From the NCBI RefSeq assembly GCF_015645445.1, contig NZ_JADOGI010000057.1, forward strand, positions 1-50,502: DNA of 50,502 bases, written 5' to 3'. Below, piece after piece: positions 42,216-49,578 of the stretch. This stretch comes from Nonomuraea cypriaca (GTDB taxonomy: Bacteria; Actinomycetota; Actinomycetes; Streptosporangiales; Streptosporangiaceae). The notes under the pieces are model-generated. The model was not told the DNA's origin and made no database searches. It saw nothing but the letters and a program-made list of their open reading frames with translations. Each line of letters starts with the position of its first letter. Position 1 is the first letter of the stretch. Both the position numbers and the translations under genes were made by a program.

Positions 42216-43164
42216 CGCCGTCGGCCCGTCCGGACACGATCCGCGCGATGTTCATCAGCGCGGTGGATCCGGATGCCAGGTAGTCGCCGTGCCCGCCGCC
42301 GCCCGCGGCGAAGACCTGGGCGCCGAACCCAGGCGATATCGGGTCGCCGCCCAGCCCCACCGTGACGAACGGCAACTCGATGGACGCGTGCGGCAGGCCG
42401 CCGACCCAGTCCCCGGCGGTGCGTCCGGCCCATACCGTGGCCGTGGTTCGCAGGGCGGCGGCGTCGGCCATGCCCGCGCCGGGGCTGCCGTACAGGACGA
42501 TGTCGGCGACGTCCAGCCCCGGCGCGGCCCGGCCGCACACGACGGAGCCGTAGGAGTGGCACAGGAGCGAGATGCGTGCGCCCGGTCTGGCCGCGCCCAA
42601 CTCCCTTACGAAGGCGCGCAGGCGGGGGGCCGCCTCGTCGGCGCGGCCGGGGGTCACCACCTGGAGGCTCACGCTGCTCGGCGTGGCGTACCCGAGCCAG
42701 GCGACCACGGCCGACCGGTCGCCGAGCGTGTCCTGGAGCCTCATCGAGCCGCCGCGCAGCAGACCGTACTTGTCCAGGTCGATACCGGCGCCCGGGACCA
42801 TCACGGCGATCCGCTCGGCGGTGGACAACTCGCCGAAGACCTCCACGGTACGGCCGCCGTCACGACCGTCGAAGGACAGGAAGTGCCGCGCGGGATCGGC
42901 CATCTCGCGCAGCCGCGAGGCACGCCAGTGGTCACCGTGCCGGGCCGCCGTCCGTTCGGCCGCCAGGATCTCCGCGTGACTGGCCGCGTACCGCTCGGCG
43001 AGTGCGGCCGGGGTCGCGACGCCCAGCGGGGGCACGGGGGTGGGAACGGGCGCCGGTACCGCGCCTGGCCGGGTCACGCCCGTCAACGGCCCCGCCACCG
43101 AGGCGGCGGTGAGGGCTGCGAACAGGAGGCGTCGCAGGCGGCTGCCACGCGAGCGGGTCGCCAT
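42208..43164 (-). CDS. Secreted alpha/beta hydrolase (DUF1023 type)
   Basis: 318 residues. A signal peptide (RSRGSRLRRLLFAALTAASV, Ala-rich to about 28) is followed by a low-complexity proline linker. The hydrolase part has VMVPGAGIDL, VVAWLGYATP, the nucleophile elbow LCHSYGSVVCG, DIVLYGSPGAGM and the late GGHGDYLAS with a probable catalytic His. This is the pattern of the DUF1023 family common in actinobacteria. It probably acts outside the membrane; the substrate is unknown. The downstream acyltransferase overlaps it. Confidence 0.8.
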   Translation of the reverse strand: MATRSRGSRLRRLLFAALTAASVAGPLTGVTRPGAVPAPVPTPVPPLGVATPAALAERYAASHAEILAAERTAARHGDHWRASRLREMADPARHFLSFDGRDGGRTVEVFGELSTAERIAVMVPGAGIDLDKYGLLRGGSMRLQDTLGDRSAVVAWLGYATPSSVSLQVVTPGRADEAAPRLRAFVRELGAARPGARISLLCHSYGSVVCGRAAPGLDVADIVLYGSPGAGMADAAALRTTATVWAGRTAGDWVGGLPHASIELPFVTVGLGGDPISPGFGAQVFAAGGGGHGDYLASGSTALMNIARIVSGRADGDA

Positions 43165-43410
43165 GGGCGGTGGTCCTTCCGTGCCGGAGATCAGTGCTCG
43201 GGCATCAAAAGGTATGAATCACCGCTTGTAGTCGGCTTCCCGCTGGAGAGCGCACATTTCGGGTAGCTCTGAAGTACTACGGGGTCCAGACGCCGCCGCG
43301 CGACGTACTCACCGCGTGACGGCTTTCACGACGATCGCGGCGGTACCCGTGACAGCGCGCGGCGAGCACGATCCGATCCTGGGCCGCGGATCGGGAGACC
43401 GCGAGACCGG

Positions 43411-44058
43411 TCACGTCGTCGGCGATCCCTGCCTGGTCACGACGGCATGGGCCGCACCATGCGGCTTCTCGCCAGGGACGCGCTGGAGCCGGTAGAAGCC
43501 CGCGTGCCCGCGCTCCCTGTCCTCCTCGGTCTCCACCTCCCAGCCGTCGGCGAAGCGGGCGGCGATCTCCCCTTTCGCGATGCCCGCCGGCTTGGGCCAC
43601 GGACCCCTGCTCGGGTAGCAGCCGTGGATGAGCAGCACGGCTCCAGGCGCGGCGATCCGCGTGACCGCCCGCACGTACGCGTCCCGGCCGCCGTGCGGGA
43701 TGCTGTGCAGGCACCCCCTGTCGAAAAGCAGCCCGTACCCGTCGCCCAGCCCGAGCCGCTCAGGCTCGGTGAAGTCGCCCACGTACCAGCGCGCCTCCAC
43801 TCCCGCGCGCCTGGCCTTCTCGCGGGCGCGGTCGACGGCCACGGACGTCAGGTCCACGCCGGCCGCGTCCCAGCCGTGCCGGGCCAGCCAGATGACGTGG
43901 GTGCCGGTCCCGCAGCCGATGTCCAGCGCCCGCCCGGCCGGGAGGGCGGGAAAACCGGCCGTCCCTGCCACGGCCTCGACCAGTTCGGGTACGGGCTCCC
44001 TGGTCTCCCAGGGGGTCAGGTGGATCCGGTAGAGGAACCTGAACCAGCGCTCGCTCAT
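43411..44058 (-). CDS. Class I SAM-dependent methyltransferase, last gene of the NOS/P450 set
   Basis: 215 residues. Motif I is ALDIGCGTGTHVIWLARHGW (about 44-63), then AAGVDLTSVAVDRAREKARR, RWYVGDF and YGLLFDRGCLHSIPHGGRDA. The N-terminus SERWFRFLYRIHLTPWETRE is typical of the thiopurine/tellurite methyltransferase-like group. The ATG overlaps the stop of the aldehyde dehydrogenase gene (ATGA), so it is translated from the same message. It could methylate a product of the pathway or act in detoxification. The substrate is unknown. Confidence 0.85.
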   Translation of the reverse strand: MSERWFRFLYRIHLTPWETREPVPELVEAVAGTAGFPALPAGRALDIGCGTGTHVIWLARHGWDAAGVDLTSVAVDRAREKARRAGVEARWYVGDFTEPERLGLGDGYGLLFDRGCLHSIPHGGRDAYVRAVTRIAAPGAVLLIHGCYPSRGPWPKPAGIAKGEIAARFADGWEVETEEDRERGHAGFYRLQRVPGEKPHGAAHAVVTRQGSPTT

Positions 44059-45479
44059 GTCTCCGCTCCGCCGAGCAGCGCCTTGGGCTGGGTGAACTCC
44101 TCGAGCCCGTACCGCCCGCCCTCCCGGCCGTGGCCGGAGTGCTTGAAGCCGCCGAACGGGGCTCCCAGGTCGAAGCCGGCGCCGTTGATGTGCACCTGAC
44201 CGGCGCGGATGCGACGCGCGACGCGCGAGGCCCGCTCCCTGTCCGCCGACCACACCGCCGCCGACAGCCCGTACGGTGTCGCGTCGGCCAACTCGACCGC
44301 CTCGTCCTCGTCGTCGTACGCCTGGACGCACAGGACGGGCCCGAAGATCTCCTCGGAGGCGACCGCCGCACCAGCGGGAACCTCCGTGAAGACGGCCGGA
44401 CCGGCGAAGAAGCCGCGCGCGGGCAACGCGCGGTGTCCCGTGATCAGGCGGGCGCCCTCGGCGACGCCGCGGTCGATGTACCGGCGTACCCGGTCGAGTT
44501 GCCGCCCGGACACCAGCGGGCCGAGCGTGGTGTCCTCGTCCCTGGGGTCGCCGACGGTGTTCGCCTCCGCGGCCGCCACGGCCAGCTTCTCGACCTCGGG
44601 AAGCCTGGTCCTGGGCACGAGCAGGCGGGTGAGCGCGTCGCAGGTCTGGCCCGAGTTGAAGAACGCGTTCGTGACCGTGTCCCGCACGGCCGGCTCCAGC
44701 GAGGCGTCGTCGAGCAGGACGCAGGGTGACTTGCCGCCCATCTCCAGTGCGGTCTTCGTCACGTTGCGGCCGGCCGGCTCGGCGACCCGGCTGCCGGTGG
44801 CCGTGGAGCCGGTGAAGGACAGCAGGTCGATCAGCGGGTGGGCGGCCAGCGCCGCGCCCGCCACCGGACCGGTGCCTGGGACCAGGTTGAACACCCCGGC
44901 GGGGAGTCCTGCGGCGTCGATGAGCTCCGCCAGGCGGAGCGCCGCCAAGGGGACGACCTCGCTCGGTTTGACCACCACCGTGCAGCCCACGGCCAGCGCG
45001 GGGGCGGTCTTGGCGGCGATCTCCTGAAGCGGGAAGTTCCAGGGTGTGATGGCGCCGACGACGCCTGCCGGCTCGCGTACGACCAGTGTGTTCGCCGCCG
45101 CGCCCGGCGGGTGGGAGGGGACGGAGAGGCCCTCGGCCAGTTCCGCGGCCATCATGAAGATCTCGGCGGGGGCGCCGACCTGCGCCTCGCGGGCCATCGC
45201 CCGCGGCATGCCGAGGTCGGCCACGATGAGCTCGGTCAGCTCGTCGGCGTGGGCGGCGACGAGCCGGCCGATCTCGCGGACGTATCCGAGCCGCTCCCGC
45301 TCGGGGGTGCGCGACCAGCGGGGGAAGGCGCGCGCCGCCGCACGGACGGCCCGGTCGACGTCCTCGGCGTCACCCAGGCGGATGGCTCCGATGGCCTGCT
45401 CCGTGGTGGGGTCGAGGACGTCGAGCGCGTCCGTGCCGTGCGGGGCCACCCAGGCGCCGTCGATGTAGAGGCCCTTCAT
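44055..45479 (-). CDS. Aldehyde dehydrogenase of the NOS/P450 set
   Basis: 474 residues, full length. Catalytic Cys280 (FNSGQTC), general base Glu246 (ALEMGGKSPC), Asn148 (PWNFP), cofactor Lys171 (VVVKPSEV), and the late EEIFGPVLCVQAYDDEDEAV and HINGAGFDLGAPFGGFKHSG blocks are all present. It oxidises an aldehyde to an acid with NAD(P)+. Four-base overlaps with the P450 upstream and the methyltransferase downstream tie it to one pathway, so its aldehyde may be a P450 product. Confidence 0.92.
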   Translation of the reverse strand: MKGLYIDGAWVAPHGTDALDVLDPTTEQAIGAIRLGDAEDVDRAVRAAARAFPRWSRTPERERLGYVREIGRLVAAHADELTELIVADLGMPRAMAREAQVGAPAEIFMMAAELAEGLSVPSHPPGAAANTLVVREPAGVVGAITPWNFPLQEIAAKTAPALAVGCTVVVKPSEVVPLAALRLAELIDAAGLPAGVFNLVPGTGPVAGAALAAHPLIDLLSFTGSTATGSRVAEPAGRNVTKTALEMGGKSPCVLLDDASLEPAVRDTVTNAFFNSGQTCDALTRLLVPRTRLPEVEKLAVAAAEANTVGDPRDEDTTLGPLVSGRQLDRVRRYIDRGVAEGARLITGHRALPARGFFAGPAVFTEVPAGAAVASEEIFGPVLCVQAYDDEDEAVELADATPYGLSAAVWSADRERASRVARRIRAGQVHINGAGFDLGAPFGGFKHSGHGREGGRYGLEEFTQPKALLGGAET

Positions 45480-46666
45480 GGCCCTGCCACCGTGACCGGC
45501 AGGCGGGACAGGCCGCGCAACGTCGCGTTGCGCCGTGGCACGGGCTCCCCGGCGAAGCGCAGCCGAGGGCGGCTCAGCAGCGCGGACAGGACCACCCGCG
45601 CCTCGACGCGGGCGACGTTGAGCCCCAGGCACGAGTGGGAGCCGCGGCCGAAGCCGAGGTGGGGGTTCGGCTGACGGTCCAGCACCATCGTCTCCGGGTC
45701 CGGGAACTGGGCCGGGTCACGGTCCGCGGCCGCGATCATGGCGGTGACCACGTCGCCCTGGCGGATCTTCACGCCGCCCAGCTCGACGTCCTCGGTGCAG
45801 CCGCGGCTCAGCGCGTGCACGGGGCTCGACAGGCGCAGCAGTTCCTCGATCGCGAGGTCGAGCCCGGCGCCGCCGGTGCGCAGGGCGTCCTCCGCTTCGG
45901 GGTGCCTGAGCAGGCGGGCGACGGCGTTGCCGAGGAAGCGGCTCGGCACCTCGAAGCCGGCGTGGAAGAACGCCCGTACGGAGCTGACCAGCACCTCGTC
46001 GGCGGCCACCCCCGACCCCTCCAGGTGCGCGGCCACGTAGCCGAGCGCGCCCTCGCCCGGCGGGCCGGCCAGCCAGGAGCGGATCAGGTCGTTGAACGCG
46101 GCCCTGGCCTTCAGCCCCGGATCCAGCGCCTCGGGCGCCAGCTGGGCGTCCATGCTGCGGTCGAGGTCGTCGTTCAGGCGGTCGAAGGCGTCGCCGGTCC
46201 GCGGCGGGTCGACGCCGATGAAGCGGGTGATGGCGAACAGCGTGAACGGATCGGCGAAGTCCCGTACGAAGTCGAACTCGCCCCTGTCCATGAGCGGATC
46301 GAGGAGGGCGTCCGCCCGCTCGGTCAGCACGGCCTCGACGGCCGTCAGGTCCTGGGCGCGTACCGCCTCCAGAGCCAGATGGCGCAGGGGCGTGTGCTCG
46401 GGCGGGTCGAGCGTCTGCAGGCTCAGCAGCGTGGGCGGGGTGGGCTCGCCGATGCGGCGGAAGTCGGCGGCGAACCGCTCCGAGTCCCGCAGTACGGTGG
46501 AGCAGTCCGCGAACCTGGTGAGCAACCAGCACCGAAGCTGCTCGTGCCAGTAGACCGGCGCGGCCTCCCGCAGCCGGCGATAGGCCGGGTAGGGGTCGGA
46601 CACGACGTCGTCGTCGAGCGGGTTGAACAGCGGATCGGCCGCATGCGTCGTCGTGGAAGCCGTCAC
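45476..46666 (-). CDS. Cytochrome P450 next to a nitric oxide synthase
   Basis: 396 residues. Heme loop FGRGSHSCLG (339-348, Cys346), ExxR at E275-R278. The I-helix reads HAGFEVPS (235-242): the acid is present (Glu239) but Val replaces the usual Thr. The GTG at 46666 has AGGAGG eight bases upstream, which decides the start within a much longer open frame. The gene upstream in the same direction encodes NO synthase; P450s paired with bacterial NOS in thaxtomin and rufomycin clusters use NO and O2 to nitrate an aromatic amino acid. A similar reaction is a hypothesis here; ordinary monooxygenation is the alternative. Confidence 0.9.
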   Translation of the reverse strand: MTASTTTHAADPLFNPLDDDVVSDPYPAYRRLREAAPVYWHEQLRCWLLTRFADCSTVLRDSERFAADFRRIGEPTPPTLLSLQTLDPPEHTPLRHLALEAVRAQDLTAVEAVLTERADALLDPLMDRGEFDFVRDFADPFTLFAITRFIGVDPPRTGDAFDRLNDDLDRSMDAQLAPEALDPGLKARAAFNDLIRSWLAGPPGEGALGYVAAHLEGSGVAADEVLVSSVRAFFHAGFEVPSRFLGNAVARLLRHPEAEDALRTGGAGLDLAIEELLRLSSPVHALSRGCTEDVELGGVKIRQGDVVTAMIAAADRDPAQFPDPETMVLDRQPNPHLGFGRGSHSCLGLNVARVEARVVLSALLSRPRLRFAGEPVPRRNATLRGLSRLPVTVAGP

Positions 46667-46793
46667 TCGAGGCACCTCCTCACCTCGCCTCGTGCGGGCA
46701 CCCCGACGGTAGTCGCGGGCGGCCGATCCCAGATACGCGGCGAACGGGACATCTCCCGCCGCCCAGGCTTTCCGGTCTCCGGCAAGTGTGAGC

Positions 46794-46841
46794 GGGCCCA
46801 GTGGTGGGCCCAGTGATGGACTCAGTGGTGGACTCAGCGGT
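46794..46841. repeat. Four 12-bp tandem repeats over the NOS stop codon
   Basis: Four units of 12 bp: GGGCCCAGTGGT, GGGCCCAGTGAT, GGACTCAGTGGT and GGACTCAGCGGT. They cover the last codons and stop of the NOS gene and its 3' side. Two GGGCCC copies can pair with each other (46794-46799 with 46806-46811) in RNA. On the NOS strand the units place a second in-frame TGA 12 bases after the first. Confidence 0.65.
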
Positions 46842-47931
46842 GTACGAAGTTCGGTAGCAGGTCCACGTCGTCGTAGTGGCGGTGGAAGACGGGCGTCGCG
46901 GCTCCGGACAGCGGCGGGACGATCCACGCCCACTCGGCGGGCACCCGACGGCCCGCACGGCGCTCCCGCTCCAGGTGCCGCATGAACCGCTCCGCCTCGG
47001 TGTGGTGGTCGCTCATCGTCACCCCTGAGCGCTGGAACGACCAGAGCACGGCGACGTTCAGTTCGACGAGCGCGCGGTCCTTCCAGAGCGTGCGCGGGGC
47101 CGCCGTGGACAGCCCCATCCGGCGGGCGATCTCGGGCAACATCGCGTACCTGTCGTCGTCGGCCAGGTTGCGCGCGCCGATCTCCGTGCCCATGTACCAG
47201 CCGTTGAACGGCGCGGCCGGGTATCGAAGCCCGCCCGCCAGCAGCGTCATGCAGGAGATCGCGGGCACCGCGTGCCAGCGCAGCCCCAGCTCCCCGAACC
47301 ACGGCAGGCCGGGATGGCCGATGGGCACCTCGTGAACGGACTCCACGGGAATGTCGAACAGCCGCGGCCGCTCCCCCGGCGTCTCGACGAGCAACGGCAG
47401 CGGGTCGAACGAGGTCCCGGGGCCGCCGGGCCAGCCGAGCTTCATCACGTGCTCGGTCAGGGCCACGTTCCTCGGGTCGCCCAGGACGGTGCCGTCGTCG
47501 CGGCGGTAGCCGGCGTACCTGATGAGCTGCTCGTTGTGGATGCGCGGGCCTGCCCGGCCGGGGGCCGCGGGGGCGAAGACGGTGATCATGGGGCGGATCC
47601 GGCCGTGCGCGAACGCCTGCCGCAGGTGCGCGACGCACTCGAGGTAGACGCCCTCGGCCGTGGTCACGTGGCGGCGGTCGCGTACCACCAGGTTGCGCCA
47701 GTAGAGCCTGCCGATGCATCTCTTGCTGTTGCGCCAGGCCACGCGCGCGGCGTGGGCCAGCTCGGCGGAGGTGTGCGCGTAGGTGCCGTGCTCGCCGATC
47801 GACCTGCGCACCTCCTCCAGCCGCCGTCCTGGCGGGCCGGCGCCGGGGTTCTCGTCGTGGAACTGCCGCACGAACGCCTCGGCCTCGTCTTCCAGGCTCT
47901 GGCCGGAGGCCGGGACGGTCACCTCCGTCAT
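46834..47931 (-). CDS. nos: Bacterial nitric oxide synthase oxygenase
   Basis: A 365-residue oxygenase-only NOS, which makes NO and citrulline from arginine. Cys72 in WRNSKRCIGR is the heme ligand, and FNGWYMGTEIGARN holds the arginine-binding Glu250 and Trp245. Further conserved blocks are IRPMITVFAP, RLFDIPVESVHEVPI, MTLLAGGLRYPAAPFNGWYM, and VSG-like GVTMSDHHTEAERFM at the end. No reductase domain is present, as in all bacterial NOS of this type. The ATG at 47931 follows GGAGGAGGAC; an earlier in-frame ATG is at 47982. It is probably the first gene of a set with P450, aldehyde dehydrogenase and methyltransferase, 167 bp upstream of the P450. Confidence 0.95.
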   Translation of the reverse strand: MTEVTVPASGQSLEDEAEAFVRQFHDENPGAGPPGRRLEEVRRSIGEHGTYAHTSAELAHAARVAWRNSKRCIGRLYWRNLVVRDRRHVTTAEGVYLECVAHLRQAFAHGRIRPMITVFAPAAPGRAGPRIHNEQLIRYAGYRRDDGTVLGDPRNVALTEHVMKLGWPGGPGTSFDPLPLLVETPGERPRLFDIPVESVHEVPIGHPGLPWFGELGLRWHAVPAISCMTLLAGGLRYPAAPFNGWYMGTEIGARNLADDDRYAMLPEIARRMGLSTAAPRTLWKDRALVELNVAVLWSFQRSGVTMSDHHTEAERFMRHLERERRAGRRVPAEWAWIVPPLSGAATPVFHRHYDDVDLLPNFVHR

Positions 47932-48231
47932 GTCCTCCTCCTCGCGCGGCGGGGTGGTGACCCGGCGGGGAGGCCGGGCCACCGGGTTGGTACATCCGCG
48001 TTACGTCAGTGCAGGTAACGCATCTGCGCTCACCTCCTCCGTCCCATCCGGTTCCGCGGCGCACGCCCCCGAACGCGGTGTGGGAGTGATGGTGATGGGC
48101 CGAATGTACGGGGACGGCCAGGCGATCCGAAGGTCCGAGCACCGACGCCCGGTCCGGTCCGCCCTTCCGGACACCGGAAACGTCGAGCCTGAGGTGTTCC
48201 AGGGCAGGAGTCCCTCCCCTACGGTTGAGCG
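47932..48231. other. 300-bp divergent promoter region between NOS and a methyltransferase gene
   Basis: No gene recognised. It must hold the promoters for the NOS set (minus) and the methyltransferase (plus). Its main visible signal is the 7-bp inverted repeat at 47998-48021. No standard -35/-10 pair is convincing. Confidence 0.45.
47998..48021. promoter_or_regulatory. Perfect 7-bp inverted repeat upstream of the NOS gene
   Basis: GCGTTAC (47998-48004), a 10-base spacer, then GTAACGC (48015-48021). It lies 66 bp from the NOS start codon. The 17-bp centre-to-centre arm spacing puts both half-sites on a similar face of the helix, as for a dimeric regulator; a hairpin in the NOS leader is the alternative. 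It does not match the NsrR or NorR patterns I know. Confidence 0.5.
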
Positions 48232-48753
48232 ATGGCCGGGACCCGCGCGGACTGGGACGGCCAGGCCGCGGACTATGACCAGGCGATGCGGCCGTTCGAG
48301 CGGCACGCCTTCGCCAGGGCGCGGGCCTGGCTGTGCTCCCGGGCTCACGGGGACGTCCTGGACGTCGCCGCGGGCACCGGCGCGAACCTGCCGCACTACC
48401 CGCCGGGGTGCCGCGTCACGATGGTGGACTACAGCGGCCCGATGCTGGCCAGGGCCAGGCACCGCGACACGCGCGTACGGGTCGCGCTGTGCCAGTCTGA
48501 CGCCCATCGGCTGCCCTTCCTGGACAGGTCGTTCGACGCAGCGGTGTGCGCGCTGAGCCTGACGCTGCTCGGCGGCGGCCCGGCCTTCGCGGAGATCAGG
48601 CGCGTGCTGCGGCCTGGCGGCCATCTGCTGGTGTTGGAGCACGTCCACGCCAGGCGGCACGCGTGGCGGCCCGTGCACGAGGCGGGGTTCCGCGTGGCCG
48701 GCCGGCGCAGGCTGCTCCTGGGCCTCGTACGAGCGGTCGACCTGTCCTTGTGA
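48232..48753 (+). CDS. SAM-dependent methyltransferase (UbiE/type 11)
   Basis: 173 residues. ADWDGQAADYDQAMRPFERH at the start, motif I VLDVAAGTGANLPHYPPGC (about 42-60), MVDYSGPMLARARHR, then HRLPFLDRSFDAAVCALSL and EIRRVLRPGGHLLVLEHVHA are the usual blocks. It is somewhat shorter than typical members at the C-terminus. It is divergent from NOS; whether it belongs to that pathway is open. The ATG at 48232 directly follows GAGCG, a weak SD. Confidence 0.82.
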   Translation: MAGTRADWDGQAADYDQAMRPFERHAFARARAWLCSRAHGDVLDVAAGTGANLPHYPPGCRVTMVDYSGPMLARARHRDTRVRVALCQSDAHRLPFLDRSFDAAVCALSLTLLGGGPAFAEIRRVLRPGGHLLVLEHVHARRHAWRPVHEAGFRVAGRRRLLLGLVRAVDLSL

Positions 48754-48843
48754 ATCCTTCTGAATTCCGGAAACCCGCCGCGGAACCGAAGGTCGGGGAT
48801 GGCACCTACCTCCGCCGCCGGAGCCCGGCCTACTCTCCACCGC

Positions 48844-49578
48844 ATGTCGGAACCCGTAGATGTGACGGTCCGCCACCACGTCGCCAAGGTGCGGCTGAAC
48901 CGTCCAGAGGTACTCAACGCGGTGGACGGCGCGGCGCTGGCGGAGTTCGGCCTGGCCCTGCGCGACTGCGCCGACTCTTCAGACGTCCACGCCGTCGTCA
49001 TCCACGGCGCGGGCCGTTCGTTCTGCAGCGGCATCGACCTGACCGCCCTGGCGACCGGGCGCATCCCCCTGGAGTGGTTCGACGACTGGGAACGGGCGGT
49101 CGCCCTCTGCGAGGAGATGCCCAAGCCGGTCATCTGCGCGATCCACGGCCACTGCCTGGGCGGCGGGTTCCAGATCGCGCTGGCCTGCGACGCCCGCGTG
49201 GCCTCTCCTGACGCGGTCTTCGAGTTGCCCGCGATCCGCGAGGGGCTGATACCCGGATTCGGCGTCCACCGCCTGCCCCGCTACGTCGGCGTGGCGCTGA
49301 CGCGGCGCATGGTGCTGTTCGGCGACCGGTGGACGGCCGCGCGCGCCGCGGAGCTCGGCGTGCTGGACCAGGTGAGCCCCGACCCGCTGGCCGCCGCCGT
49401 GGAGATGGCGAGTGAGATGGCGCCGCTGTCCCAGGTGCGGAGCTTCGCGGTCTGCAAGCGGCTGCTGAGCCTGGCCGGGGCCGGCGCCGACCCACTCCAG
49501 GAATACCTGGCGCGGCAGGCGGAATGCCTGGGCTCGGAGGACCACCGCGCCTCGGCCGAGGCCTGGTTGTCGCGATGA
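48844..49578 (+). CDS. Enoyl-CoA hydratase/isomerase family protein
   Basis: 244 residues. KVRLNRPEVLNAVDGAALAE, the first oxyanion loop region GRSFCSGIDLTALATGRIPL, CAIHGHCLGGGFQIALACDA (second oxyanion GGG), and ELPAIREGLIPGFGVHRLPR are standard crotonase-fold blocks. The Glu in EGLIPG may be one catalytic acid; the second expected Glu position is less clear, so hydratase or isomerase activity is not certain. The ATG at 48844 starts the conserved strand; an upstream ATG at 48799 adds unrelated residues. The stop overlaps the next gene. Confidence 0.87.
   Translation: MSEPVDVTVRHHVAKVRLNRPEVLNAVDGAALAEFGLALRDCADSSDVHAVVIHGAGRSFCSGIDLTALATGRIPLEWFDDWERAVALCEEMPKPVICAIHGHCLGGGFQIALACDARVASPDAVFELPAIREGLIPGFGVHRLPRYVGVALTRRMVLFGDRWTAARAAELGVLDQVSPDPLAAAVEMASEMAPLSQVRSFAVCKRLLSLAGAGADPLQEYLARQAECLGSEDHRASAEAWLSR

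Noticed and set aside
46667..48142. Upstream extension of the P450 frame by 492 codons through the NOS gene
   Set aside because: The extension is an out-of-frame reading of NOS. A GTG with AGGAGG at 46666 gives the normal P450 N-terminus.
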